Assembly: GCA_002633025.1 (NCBI GenBank)
Contig: NMRB01001281.1
Span: forward strand, 43,245-107,244
Reading direction: 5' to 3'
DNA: 64,000 nt
Source of the DNA: Notospermus geniculatus
Lineage: Eukaryota > Nemertea > Pilidiophora > Heteronemertea > Lineidae
Below, piece after piece: positions 1-14,395 of the stretch. Positions within the stretch are counted from its first letter, which is position 1. Each line of letters opens with the position of its first letter. The position numbers were made by a program, and so were the translations under genes. Below the pieces are notes generated by a model. The model did no database searches. It was not told the origin of the DNA and saw only the letters and a list, made by a program, of their open reading frames with translations.

Positions 1-1
1 C

Positions 2-721
2 GGGATACTCGGCTACACGAGGAAGTTCTTCGAAATTTACATCTATTTGCCTCTGTCGAATATGACAACCACTGTCAGTGTGCTGTGTACTCTACTAATG
101 GGATTAGATCGCTATGTTTTTGTAACACATCCGATTCTTCACAAAGTGCACTATTCAAAGCTAAAATGGCTGATAATAGCGACCATTACGTTCTCCTGCC
201 TCTTTAACATGCCGTATTTCTTTAAGTATAAGATCGGACAGTGCAACACGAAGGAGGTTACCACCTACGCTGAGAGCGTCTACTACACCATCTTTTCGTG
301 GTCAAAAGCAGTCTTGACAAAGATTATACCGGTGGTTCTACTGATTTGTATCAGTCAAATACTCATTTGTTCAATATCGAAGAATTCACGATGGTTCTTG
401 GAACATAACTGTGTCCTCTCACTAGAGTCGAAACGGATAAAACAACAAAATAAACTGACATTACTCCTGGTGGTCACATTCTTTGTGTTCATGTTGGGTA
501 ACCTGCCAATCATATTCGTTATGAAGGGAATTGGTGATAAATTCTTTGAGGGGAAAGAGAACTCAGTCACCTTTCGACAGGTTCGGATGGTTCTCAACAT
601 AGTGGAGCTCGCATCCTTCGCTGTCAACTTTTTCATTTATGTCCACTACGACAGGCGATTCAGTAAAATGTTGTTAAAGACTATTTGCATATCACGAAAG
701 AGGACACGCTCATCACAGTAA
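2..721 (+). CDS. Class A (rhodopsin-like) GPCR, neuropeptide-receptor type, 5' truncated
   Basis: Seen: the frame is open from base 2, with no start codon needed before the edge, to a TAA at 719-721 (239 codons). It begins in the first extracellular loop and runs through TM3, with a DRY motif in MGLDRYVFVTHP, then TM4, TM5 and TM6. TM7 carries FAVNFFIY in place of NPxxY and is followed by a short basic tail (KRTRSS). Known: this layout is that of class A peptide GPCRs, which signal through G proteins at the plasma membrane. The TM3 and TM7 sequences look most like FMRFamide/myosuppressin-type receptors, but the ligand cannot be read from sequence. TM1, TM2 and the TM3 cysteine region lie left of the window. 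Odd: the stop codon overlaps GTAAGT (718-723), a consensus splice donor, so the tail could continue in another exon. Confidence 0.85.
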   Translation, partial: GILGYTRKFFEIYIYLPLSNMTTTVSVLCTLLMGLDRYVFVTHPILHKVHYSKLKWLIIATITFSCLFNMPYFFKYKIGQCNTKEVTTYAESVYYTIFSWSKAVLTKIIPVVLLICISQILICSISKNSRWFLEHNCVLSLESKRIKQQNKLTLLLVVTFFVFMLGNLPIIFVMKGIGDKFFEGKENSVTFRQVRMVLNIVELASFAVNFFIYVHYDRRFSKMLLKTICISRKRTRSSQ

Positions 722-1200
722 GTTTTCTATACCTTTTACACCTCCGCAAAATCTTTTCTCCTCGATTCCTAGTTCCAGGTCTGAGGAGCTTGCCATGTCG
801 GAACATGACACAATCATGTTCTTTCTGTAACCTATGACCTCTTTGACCAAGGTTGGGTGACATTCATCAAAGTTGATGAATTCAATCATTGCTTGCACGT
901 ACGGTATTCAGGCTTAAAGTAGGCCTACCGTACGGCAATAATCATGTCATTACCTCAGGAAATAAGCACTTTCAGCCGGAAGCTGAAAGAGCCTCCCTTT
1001 CAGAGGCAAACAGAGAATATCTGTCCATACATGTATTATGTTCCTCCGAATTAGATCATACTTCTGTTAATCTTACAAGTATTACCGGTACATCAGGAAC
1101 ACACTTTCACCATAGACGTCTGGCGTCAATGGCCTCGGAATCGATGCAATGTGTGTCCTGCTCAGGGTGCCAGTCTCATTGGTCATCAGAGGGACACTAT
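722..1200. other. Intergenic, no gene seen
   Basis: Downstream of the GPCR I see no codon-like conservation, no coherent splice sites and no repeat that I can delimit. The longest open frame (from 889) runs on into the palindromic element at 1201 and is not credible. Confidence 0.5.
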
Positions 1201-1321
1201 GGGCCGTATTCTAGAACGTTCCTTAACATTAAGGTCCACCTTAAATCTATTGTTCTCGATGGTTTTACAATAGACTTAAGGTCGACCTTAACGTTAAGGA
1301 ACGTTCTAGAATACGGGCCCA
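1201..1321. mobile_element. Palindromic MITE, family A copy 1
   Basis: A near-complete hairpin: GGGCCGTATTCTAGAACG at the left end is matched by its reverse complement ending at 1320, with arms of about 55 bases and an AT-rich apex. A second copy lies at 15621-15746. Both are flanked by TA, consistent with a TA (or TWA) target duplication. No coding capacity, so it would depend on a transposase elsewhere. Confidence 0.8.
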
Positions 1322-3023
1322 TATTAACGACCTTAACTCAGTCACTGACAGATTTATTCAGGAGGCTACGTGTAATTTAGTAGGCCTTTTAAATATGTTT
1401 TACAGGGTTCAGGAAGTATCATCCGATTACAGCCAGAGCCGGAACAGGACCCCATTTTTCATCCTAAGCCGTCTAGACAACACACTTAATACGGAATAAT
1501 ATCATAGAAACAGACGTCATTCCACTGACAGCGAGTAAATATGACTTTCGTCTTGTGGTGGGAGATACGTCATGATGGTAAGAATCCGTAAGCGATAGCA
1601 ATACACAGGTACCGACTAATAATTCAGTATAATTACTTGTCAGCAACAGTTTCCTCGACGGAAGAGAATAAATAAGTTGGAGGTGGACGACGTGCAATGG
1701 GCCGAATATGATTTGAACTAATTAAACTGACCTCTTGATATCAAAGCCATCAATTCCCACTACCATTTACCTTAAAAGATTTAGGGTTGTTCAAAACGCA
1801 AGCAATACGTTGTCTGGTGGTTATAGCGACAAACTGCGCAATTTAAACGCAGTACAGTCGGCTACCGGAAGGTATCGGCCTTGGACGGTCCTCTCACGAG
1901 GGACTCTAATGTCAATAGCTGGCACAACATGCCNAAACTGACATAGGAACGTGACTATCGAATGGTTTCTCAACAGATTTCTAGGCTAGCCGGTAGGACA
2001 GCGCCACAAGGTCGGCATTAGGCCCTATCACGCAAGTTTCCCTGGCTGGCACTAAAAAGCCGAGGGACCAACATTTACTGACGTTATAATATTCCTTTTT
2101 CTCCTTTCAGGTTCCACCAAAGTTACGGGCTCCTGGATAGCCCATCAATCATGTGATCCACCTACTTTCACGTTGGTGTAATTATTGTTCCATAGCCTGT
2201 ATCACCACTAGCAAACCGAGTCGTTGTTTCGTAATCACTTTAATTTAGCCTTTGTTCAAACTGGGATTTAAATTAGCATCATTTTTTGCCATTAACGCGC
2301 AGTGGAATGATACGGGCACGTTTAGTGAGCAACACTGACAAAAGCAACATTATGTAGCTGCAGTGAATGTCATCAGTTACAGCAGAATGACTGAAACATT
2401 GTCGTGTAAAAGTACTGCCAGTGTGCCTAGATTCGACTTACCGGTATGAATTTGTATATACATGTATAGGCCTACGTCAACAAGCGCACATGACATATTC
2501 AGTATTATGGATACAAGTAGATGTATTATTCTCAATGTACAGTCAGTAACTTTCAACGGGGAGGTAAAAAACCTCCCTGTTTTCATGAATGGATGAAAAT
2601 AAATCCGATTAGACGTCGACAAATACAGTCGGGGTGTGAAAAGTACACTTTTTTTCAAGTAAAAAAACCAGGCAAACAGAACGGAGGGGAAAGCACTTTA
2701 ACAAGATCGTATGGGCGTTCGTGAACCATGATACAATGTTTCTTTTTTGTCAACAAAATAATCTACCGACATGATAACTGTTTTACTTGTACGTGAAGAC
2801 CGACAAGGAGGAGGGGAGAACAAATGGTATTCAGGATGAAATGACGTCATTAGCAAGCCGGGATTGAGACAGGAGGCCTGCCGTAACTTGCACTTGGGCC
2901 GGGCACTTGGGCGACGCTAGGACTGACATGGCCAGGCTAGCGGACCGGTAGTGATATAGGCCATGCTAGAGCTGATTTGGCTCCGGGACTGATACAGGTT
3001 ACGGTAGGCCTGATAGTACCGAG
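1322..3023. other. Intergenic, no gene seen
   Basis: Contains one unresolved base at 1934 and a small hairpin near 2557-2578 (GGGGAGGT/ACCTCCC). Several blocks around 2860-3020 share words such as 'ctgatataggcc' and look like degenerate repeat. No open frame shows recognisable protein similarity. Confidence 0.45.
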
Positions 3024-3671
3024 TTTTCGCAAAGCCCCCGAAAGGCCAACGCGTATCGTAGGCCGGAGTGGACAAAAGTCTCCATTTGGGTATCATACCT
3101 AAATAGAATTAGGTACCATACCTAAATCAACCAACCACATGCTAGGAATTAGGTATCATACCTAAATCGATTTAAGTATCATACCTAAATCGACCAATAA
3201 CAGGCCAGGAATTAGGTACCATACCTAAATCGACCAATAACAGGCCAGGAATTAAGTATCATACCTAAATCGATTTAAGTACCATACCTAAATCGACCAA
3301 TAGCAGGCCAGGAATTAGGTATCATACCTAAATCGATTTAAGTACCATACNCGATTTAGGTATGGTACTTAAATCGATTTAGGTAATGGTACTTAAATCG
3401 ATTTAGGTATGGTACTTAAATCGATTTAGGTATGGTACCTAATTCCTGGTCTGTTATTGGTCGATTTAGGTATGGTACTTAAATCGATTTAGGTATGATA
3501 CCTAATTCCTGGCATGTGGTTGGTTGATTTAGGTATAGTACCTAATTCTAATAGGTATGATACCTAAATGGAGACTATTGTCCACTCCGGCCTACGATAA
3601 ACGCGAACGTCTATCCTTTTGTTCGGTTTGGCGTTCGCGTTGGCATTTCGGGGGCTTTGCGAAAACTCTCT
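3024..3671. mobile_element. Foldback element with internal 22-25-bp palindromic repeats
   Basis: The outer arm GAGTTTTCGCAAAGCCCCC near 3024 is matched in reverse near 3650-3671, and TAGGCCGGAGTGGACAA at 3060 is matched at 3580-3595. Between them is a run of 'ttaggtatcatacctaaatcga'-type units, each itself a palindrome, first in one orientation and then in the other. The switch is at base 3351, which is an N. The whole is one hairpin of about 650 bases. A fragment of the same outer arm recurs at 24658-24690. Confidence 0.8.
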
Positions 3672-3916
3672 ACTGATATAGGCCACGCGAGAACTGATGA
3701 AGGCCCTGCTAGGAGGCCACGCTAGGACAATCTTGAGGCACCACGTAGGCCTGAGGCAACGTAGCCTGGGACTGATAGGCCTATAGGCTGCGATAGGACC
3801 GATAGGTATCGGCTACGCCAGGACAACTTCAGCCCACACTAGACGTTGTACGAGACGTCAACCCGCCAGGAGACCGATTCGGGTCTTGGAGACGGGAACT
3901 AAGCAAATCACGGGGA

Positions 3917-4160
3917 TTTGAGGCATGCATTGCAGGGGTGGTGTGTATGTTACGGAGGTCCAAGGAGCACGTACCCCGGTAATAATTAACACACCCCCGA
4001 GTAATGCCCCAGTCTGGTAACGTACCTCGGACTATATCTCCCTCGAGGTATACGTTACTAGACCGGGGGCTTTATTTGGGGGCCCGGGGTTTGGGGGTTG
4101 TTATTTACCGGGGTAGGCCTATGTGCTCATACCCACCACCCCTGCAATGCATGCCCCAAG
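3917..4160. mobile_element. Palindromic element (about 240 bp)
   Basis: GGCATGCATTGCAGGGGTGG at 3922 is mirrored by CCACCCCTGCAATGCATGCC at about 4136-4155. An inner pair (GGTAACGTACCTCGG at about 4017 and its imperfect complement near 4055) folds on the same axis. GC-rich arms with G and C runs. No coding capacity. Confidence 0.7.
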
Positions 4161-4905
4161 TGCCTCTGAAGCAATAGCTAGGCCTAGGCCTAAGTTTTAG
4201 ACAGTTTGTTGAGGGACCTTTTCCGAATCAAGTTCCCTTCGAGAGCAAGAACAAAACCTTGAAAAACAACTGAAGTCATAGCAACACGCGCCATTCAGGA
4301 CGAATGAAGGGGGCCTTTTTTCTCAATGGAAAGGTCGTTCATTGTTTATGGTCGAAGATGAGATAGGTCATTTTTGATTACCCACAATAAAGATCTCCAT
4401 GGGCATAACTTGAATATCAAGGTGTCGATGGCGACCATTAGCAAGAGTATCACGCGTACCACAGATAAATCATGGGTGTAGGATGCGAGCGCCATAACTG
4501 AGTCGTTCAGTTGACAAGAACTGCGTAGAAGAGAGAAGTGAATGATATGACATAATATTGGTATATTAACTCAATGTTAGAGATCACGACAACAAATTGT
4601 GCAACATTAGCATTAACTGACTGACCCAATGAGTCAGTGGCTGACAAAAGACAGGGTCCTGAAAGAGCGTAATACGGATCAATAAAAGAAGATAATAATT
4701 TCGTGACCTGAAGTAGAGCAGTACTTTCTCATTCATGAACTGACTATTTAGTAATCGCGATGGCCACCAGGTATTTTGGGCCTTTTGCCAATACACATGC
4801 AGAAAGAATCAGTGGGAATTCTTCTGGACATTTCACAATCAGTCACTAAGGAATTCATCCGAGGAGTATGGCGGGTTCTTCATCCCTCTGATTAGTGGGT
4901 CTACC
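4161..4905. other. Intergenic, no gene seen
   Basis: No recognisable coding sequence or bounded repeat. The 70-codon frame on the minus strand at 4584-4796 has no recognisable similarity. Confidence 0.4.
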
Positions 4906-5068
4906 ATCCAGTACCTTGGAGGAATTATATTTGACAATTCCTCCATCACTCTGATTAGTTATACCATCAAGTACCTTGGAGGAATTATACATGTACTTGA
5001 CAATTCCTCCATCACTCTGATATCAAGTAACTTGGAGGAATTATACTTGACAATTCCTCCAAGTTATT
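4906..5068. repeat. Tandem repeat, three units of about 50-65 bp, each a small hairpin
   Basis: The block 'taccttggaggaattata' ... 'ttgacaattcctcca' occurs three times in tandem (about 4911, 4972 and 5028) with small indels. Within each unit TGGAGGAATT pairs with AATTCCTCCA, so every unit can fold. A degenerate further match (TTCCTCCAAGG) lies near 5153. Confidence 0.75.
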
Positions 5069-5558
5069 GACTAATCACAAATGATTCTGGCAACTTATGG
5101 TGATGAAGAAAGCACCCATATGTCGTGCACCCTTGGAGAAACTCTGCTTGTCAGTTCCTCCAAGGTGCACTGACAGTGGTGCACTCCCACAGGTGCTAGT
5201 AGTACATAAACTTCAAAGTGTGCATGCACATGTGAACAACATAAAAACACAAATCCAACCCAGACAGATGGCAATAATACATGCAGCGACAGGAAAATGA
5301 TACATGGTAAATACAATGCATACAGTAAACATGGTAAAAGGTGATTTTGAATAGATACCAGTAACTAGGGACATGGGTTTGATATCATTGGGGAGGTGTC
5401 CTTCCTATAGCGTGTCCTCAATAGAAAGGTACTTCGATTGACAACAACGCAATGTAGTGATTGATGAAAGCTTCGTAAATTTTATTTAACTCAAATCAAA
5501 ACGTGGCTACTAATAAATACACTTGTGGGTAGACTAAAATGAATGGGATTTTTTCCTG
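5069..5558. other. Flank downstream of the twin CX9C gene
   Basis: Presumably holds the 3' untranslated region of the minus-strand gene at 5559-7129. TTTATT (AATAAA on the minus strand) at about 5480 is a candidate polyadenylation signal. Nothing else recognised. Confidence 0.35.
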
Positions 5559-7129
5559 CTATAAAATGACACACATCTTCTGTTGGGTGTTGATACCTTT
5601 GTCCATCTGTTCTTGTTGTTGAGTGAAGTATCCACTTTCATTCCTCTTACTCCACTCTGGAAGTGGTCCAGCCCAGTTTTCTGGAGGCTCCTTTCTGTAT
5701 TCCCAAACTGTGTTCATTTCAGCATCCGCTAACCTATGACTTCGCCGCTCTTCTTCATGTGCAATTATTCGGGACTGAAAAGTGTGAAATGTACAACTGA
5801 GAGAGATTTCTGTTATCATGACATCACAGAATATGGAATCAAAACCCACTTACCCTTCTATGGATACTTCAGACAGTGAATGTGACTGGAGAGGAAACAT
5901 GCGAGTCTATGTACCAGTTTTGGTAAGGCTGGTCCACTTTAAGGCATAACAGACTCAAATATGGTCCCAGTACAAAAGTACCACTCCATATCACCCTACA
6001 GCAGACCACTGCTTGAGACTCACCGCCAATTCTGATGATTTGGTTTCCATCACTTTCATGCAGTTATCATAATCTTCTTTCCACTTGTCACAACCTGGAA
6101 TCGGCTGGCCGTGAACATAATATTGGTGAATTCTCCCTCGGATACCTGCAACATGAAGTTAGATGAACACTTGGGTCCATTACTTACAAAGTTATCCCCC
6201 AACAGTCGAACGAGGGTAAGGCATAGACAACCAAGAAGTTAGAGAACATGGAGGAAGCAAGTTTTCTTGTCCCTCAAATGATAAAATATAAAGATTATCG
6301 TTTAAATGAAACAACCGAAGACTTCGTTTGTTAATGGACCCAGAAACAAGGATGAATACCTGCTGAAAAAGAAAGGCAAATACAGGTGTGGGATATTCAA
6401 CATACAGGAGAGCAACAATGTATTTAAGATAACGATTGAAGTTATTTTCTATGTACCGGTATTCATTTGCTGGCTTAGAAAAGTTATTTCAAGCTGATGA
6501 CAAAAAGTCGTCTAAACCATGCAGATTCAATATAACCTTATTAAGTGCAACAGGGGTCATTGCAAGATAATGTACACAATATAAGCAAGGGACAAAGAAT
6601 GCATGGTGAAATACATACTGAAATGGCAAAGATAACTACATGTATGGCAATATAAAGACAACACATTTTATTACATTTATTGAGAAATGTATGCAAAGTT
6701 GAATTGGAACATCATTCAAGATATCAAGAGTGATTTAAAAGAGTTATCCTGTCGACCACCAAGAAGTGGCACTGTGGTTTCCTTCTACTTCATTGAAGAC
6801 CTGAAAAGAGATATACTTACTGGTACATTCCGAGTATTCAGCTTTGTAAACAGCACACGGACGTATCTGAAAATTTTCAATAAAACTTTCTTTTGCATTG
6901 TGTATAAACTTCAGACAACATTTAGTGCCACAATCCACAATCGCATATTGATTGCGGGTGGGAGTTAAACATGTACATGTACAACCAGTTGAAATTCAAA
7001 CCACCCACTATGGCTTTCCACATAAATGATTATATCATAATCATGAGAGAATATGTCATATGAACTTCTGATATCTTCACCTACCATCCATGATTTGGCA
7101 GGTAGTTCATCCAAAAGTGAACTGTCCAT
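5559..7129 (-). CDS. Twin CX9C protein, UPF0545 family (C22orf39/PANTS homologue), four exons
   Basis: Exons on the minus strand: 7129-7085, 6866-6821, 6145-6024 and 5774-5559. All junctions are GT-AG (donors GTAGGT, GTAAGT, GTGAGT; phases 0, 1, 0), giving 142 residues ending at TAG. The start ATG has A at -3 and G at +4. Seen: RPCAVYKAEYSEC (residues about 17-29) and CDKWKEDYDNC are both exact CX9C motifs, separated by HQYYVHG. The C-terminal half has a charged EEERR stretch, then VWEYRKEPPENW and GPLPEW. This order and the YYVHG and PPxxW-xPLP blocks match the animal UPF0545 family, whose human member C22orf39 has been described as a regulator of synaptic plasticity. Twin CX9C pairs usually form a disulfide-linked helical hairpin, often in mitochondria; that location is inference here. 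Exons 1 and 2 are only 45 and 46 bases long. Confidence 0.88.
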
Positions 7130-7500
7130 TTCTTAACCCTTGTAGTTGTATTCTAAACAGATTATACCAGTAGACCTTGTCTTTTATCTGCAACAGTCAG
7201 TCTGGTCTAGGACAGGTTGCCATGACAACATCACAAAGGTAGACCTATAAGAGGATTAGGCACCATGTATAAACCTTAACCAATCAGAGAATCATGTCAA
7301 TGCACTACATCTGGTCTGTCTCTGCAAAGAAAAACCGAACAATGCTTTAATGGATCTGTGACAAGAGACATGAGATGGAGATGGAAGAGATCGTGGGACC
7401 AGCCTGATAATTATAAATTGGCTACCGGTATGCCACGCGACCCAGCGGTATCCAACATGAATGACATGGCTTTGACCTGATGAGCGGCGTCTTGCTAGTT

Positions 7501-8475
7501 ATGCACCGGTCAATGAGAAGTCTGAACCCCCCCGTTCAGACATTCGACACTTATTCGACACTTGAAGGGAAACTGTTCGCCAGGAACTCGACACCAGTTC
7601 ACCCAGAACCACCAGCACTTTCGCCAGGAATTCGACACTGCTTTTTTCTTCAACCCCCAGGACCTCACCTTTTTTTCGACATCAGTTTGTTGAGGACGCC
7701 AGGAATTCGACACCCATTGTGGGGGGGGGGCCCTGTGACCAAAGGATACAGAAAGCCTGCAACGGTTACACAGGCACCGAAAAGCAGCGGCGTCTTCCTG
7801 TGTTTTTCGATGTTTAATCAATATAGGCTTCTAGACTAGGCCTACACTACAGAACAACTCCAAATACATTCATTTTGAGAATCATGCATATGAACACTTA
7901 TTTATTAAGTATTTGAGAAAGAAATCCCTGAATAATCTCTCAGCCTGTTTGGCCCCGCCTACATTTGTACCTTCTTGCAGCCATTTTCTCCTCTGTCATC
8001 CTCGTTCCCGGCAGGTTAACCACCGTACTGTCACAACTCACCTGTTGCTCATTTGCAGAACTGACGGTCGCAACATCTGTATTGCGTCCATCAGATGCTA
8101 AAAATAGCAATACGAGTCAGACGTTCGGACTACTCCACCACATAGTACATGCACAACTGTCCTAGAAGCGAGGTTGTGAAATCGCACATGGGTTTCGTGA
8201 CGAATTTCTGTCGTCGGACGACACGCATTCGACAGCGGCTCACCGGCTCGCCAGGAATGCGACGTTTACGTTAAAATTACTCGACAGGAATTCGACAGTT
8301 CGTAAAATTATTTACCTCAGACACTCGACGGAAACGCGACACTATAATTTTTTTTATTCGCCAGGTATTCGACGGTGGAGCAATTTTCGTTCGTCCAGAA
8401 CTCGACGCCAAAGAGGCGTCGAATTGGCGTCGACCCCTGAACGGGGGGGTTCAGACATCTCATTGACCGGTGCAT
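7501..8475. mobile_element. About 975-bp element with 40-bp inverted ends and CGCCAGGAATTCGACAC subrepeats
   Basis: ATGCACCGGTCAATGAGA at 7501 and its complement ending at 8475 bound the element. The arms continue through a C/G run (GAACCCCCCCGTTC) with one mismatch. Just inside both ends lie scattered degenerate copies of a motif close to CGCCAGGAATTCGACAC, at about 7579, 7621, 7687, 8249, 8283 and 8360. The middle (about 7800-8200) is non-repetitive, with no recognisable product. Open frames across the ends are repeat artefacts. Confidence 0.7.
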
Positions 8476-9170
8476 TAGTATGACTGACTAGCCTCGGCCT
8501 ACATTCGATTGCAGTAGGCCTACCGGTAACAGACAAAATGGAGCCATGTGCTCACAACACGTGCTTTTATTTACTTCCGTGTTACAGTAGCAACCAATCA
8601 GAAAGGCGGCTGTCCGTTAGACGCGCGTGCGCAGTAGGCCTAGGCCTATTATCGCTCTCTCTCACTTCCTGATTATGGGACGGGTGTCTGTGCATTTGCT
8701 GATGATCGCAATTGGTGTAAGGACCTCTGGTCCCCTAGTGTTACTATCTGAGAGGCGTGTTGTGAGACCCAGATTGCATGACCATGCGTGTTGTATGACC
8801 AGACCATGCATTTCATTTGCATGGCCTATAGACCACTTGCGCAAGTCGGCCATTACAGCCAGAAGGTGTAAACAAACCTTGGGCCTAGTGCATTGTGCCG
8901 ACGGTAAGCACAGGAGCCAACTGTACAAATGCATTAGGCCCCCTAGGGCGAGGCTAATGTTGACACCCTGGGCTGATAAGCGCAAGGGGTCTATTATTTG
9001 CTTGGCCTAAACATCACACACAGCACAAATTTCAGTCTTCTAGCTTATGCCAAGGGTTCCTTCTTCATTTTGTAAATGTACTAACAATAACATGGCGCAG
9101 ACCCTATGATTTTTAGGCCTACAACTCACGAAATTCACAAAACGTCCACAAACCATGTGCTCTGGTTGGC
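8476..9170. other. Region upstream of aldolase, no gene seen
   Basis: Rich in TAGGCCTA palindromes (8515, 8634, 9110). A 127-codon plus-strand frame at 8627-9010 overlaps a 107-codon minus-strand frame, and neither has recognisable domains. Confidence 0.4.
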
Positions 9171-9199
9171 GTCGTGAGAGGAACATCAACGCAGTACCA

Positions 9200-9384
9200 C
9201 TCTCCCGCCAAATGTGATCACGTGACCACTGACGCCATCGCCGTAGTTTGTCTTGTTAACCCTGGGAGGCGCCACTATCGCCTGAGGCTGACATTGGCAA
9301 GGGCACTGTTTCCCGGCGCGCACACACAGGTCGATCCAGGCAGACCGATTTCTTCTTCTTTCTTCACCAGCAAGAACAGTCACA
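9200..9384 (+). promoter_or_regulatory. Probable aldolase promoter and non-coding first exon
   Basis: A GC-richer block contains a CACGTG E-box near 9220 and pyrimidine-rich sequence, ending at a consensus donor GTAAGT (9385-9390). The next good acceptor on this strand, TTTCTAG at 10291-10297, lies seven bases upstream of the aldolase ATG. The simplest reading is a 5' untranslated exon of unknown start joined by a 913-base intron. This is inference from splice signals; no transcript evidence is available. Confidence 0.5.
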
Positions 9385-9775
9385 GTAAGTTTTCCCGATT
9401 TGAAATGTTTATTCTTCAATTTTTTGTGCTGTATTGTTTGTTGTATATGTTGTCAGCTGACAGATCATGAGACTGGATTGGAGAGAGAGAGCTGAGATTT
9501 TTGCGTCCGCACACATGCACACAGTCCCCACACCCATGACACCCGCCCTTCCACGCGTGCATGCACTTAGGCTACTGTGTGCATAGGCCTACCTACTGGT
9601 AGCATCTGACGTAGGCCTAGCATAGGCCTGCTATGCACTGCCAGTCAGCCAGTGCCATGGCCCATGCCGCTGAGCTGTCCTCCTGCCATGAATATAGTAG
9701 GGCCGTAGCTATTTATTTTAGCTTTTTGGTCCAGTATGACGGATATGAATGATCGAGTAGCCTAGGCCTAGTCTC

Positions 9776-9810
9776 GGGGGGGGGGGCAGAAGATGATCTT
9801 CTGCCCCCCC
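9776..9810. repeat. Perfect short palindrome with G/C-run arms
   Basis: CAGAAGAT-G-ATCTTCTG flanked by a run of eleven G on the left and seven C on the right, giving about 15-bp arms around a single central base. It sits in the presumed first aldolase intron and resembles the end of a small GC-rich MITE. An imperfect further copy of GCAGAAGAT lies at about 9837. Confidence 0.65.
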
Positions 9811-10304
9811 AAGATCTTTTTTGCCCAAAATCCGCATGCAGAAGATCACGTTTTTCGGTTGGCTGCCCCCTTGCTTACGTTGCGTTGCCCACGCTGCTAA
9901 ATACAGCCCTGATTGCTGATGTAGGCCTGGGCCTAACGTCATGACAGAGATAGCCTAGCGGTAGGCCCGGCCCAGTCTCCATGCACTGCATCAAAATCAA
10001 ACATGTCAAAATGGGGACCCTAGCTCACTGCCTGACAATAGGTGTCACTAGTGGTTGTGCTCTAAAACTATTGAATTAAATTGAAGTGAAACTGACATCC
10101 CTTACCCTGTCCTGATCGATTTCCCAAAAAAACAAAAGGCGTCCACAAATAGAACCTGGTTGGTATTGGTTTCAGTGTGCTGCCCTCTACTCTATTCGTA
10201 GCCATGATCCCCATTGATCACCCACTTAGGACTAGGATGCCCTAAAAGTAGCTTCAGAAGCCCACTGTCATGTGATCCGACATTTCTCTCTTTCTAGGTT
10301 CACC

Positions 10305-13474
<3,170 letters not shown>

Positions 13475-13837
13475 ACATGCAAAAACAATCTTTAAATCAG
13501 GACTAGAATAGACGTCATCTCGTGTAGCTGAGATTTAGGGAATTTCTCAAGCAATTAGATCGTTTCTTGGCATCCTGTGTAGTAAACCAGATATTCAGTG
13601 GTCGTGATTGAAAATCTAAGCTACATATTGCATATTTGACATGCTTGATTATGCTTCCCCATATGACCATTTCATTCTTACATAAGTGTCCATATGCCAG
13701 CATAGAATGTCCTGTTTTGCATAGTCCTTATATAAGCCATGACACCTTTCTTTTTCTTGGTCCTGAATAATGATACTTAGTCATGTTATTGAATAATATA
13801 AAAGGTTGAGGTCATCACATAATGTGCTGCCATACTT

Positions 13838-14387
13838 TACACTCCTTTCGCAGTGTCTTCTCACTCATACCTATCGTTCATAGACACTGCTTACAATAGC
13901 CCGATCCCCGCCGATTTACCACTAGAGGGCGTTTGCGTAACTAACGAAATACATGAAACATTTTCTGATTGGTTCACTGTCAGCGTCCTTGACAACCACG
14001 GCAGACTGGTCACTCGTCGGAAAGCATTTTATGGGACAGTTGCATTATGACGTAGCACGACTAGTCTACAACAACAGCAATGGCTGGCGCCCCGCCGTGT
14101 CCAGTATGCAGTGTCACTTTTCACTTTTCAGTGTTTAGCTCGTGCCTTTTTTGTTTTGAAACATCGCTAAAGAAGTGGATAACGGCGCCCTATACGAGAT
14201 TATTCTGTTTGTAGTGATTGATCTTGTTAAACAGGCCGAAGCTGGGAGCAACGCCTGCGCTGTTTCCCGCGCTATTTGGCCGCTGACTAGTGCTGCCACC
14301 ATGCGGTAAATCGGCGGGGATCGGGCTATTGTAAGCAGTGTCTATGAACGATAGGTATGAGTGAGAAGACACTGCGAAAGGAGTGTA
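13838..14387. mobile_element. hAT-like MITE with 83-bp terminal inverted repeats and 8-bp target duplication
   Basis: The left end TACACTCCTTTCGCAGTG is the exact reverse complement of the right end, and the arms run 83 bases (13838-13920 and 14305-14387). Both sides carry CCATACTT (13830-13837 and 14388-14395), an 8-bp target-site duplication as produced by hAT transposases. The 384-base interior encodes nothing recognisable. It sits about 360 bases past the aldolase stop, so may lie in or near the 3' end of that transcript. The arms are nearly identical, suggesting a young insertion. Confidence 0.9.
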
Positions 14388-14395
14388 CCATACTT

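Noticed and set aside
889-1380. 163-codon plus-strand frame after the GPCR
   Set aside because: Runs through a palindromic MITE, has no recognisable domain and starts without context.
8627-9010. 127-codon frame upstream of aldolase, overlapped by a 107-codon frame on the other strand
   Set aside because: Neither resembles a protein family; both are rich in repeat words.
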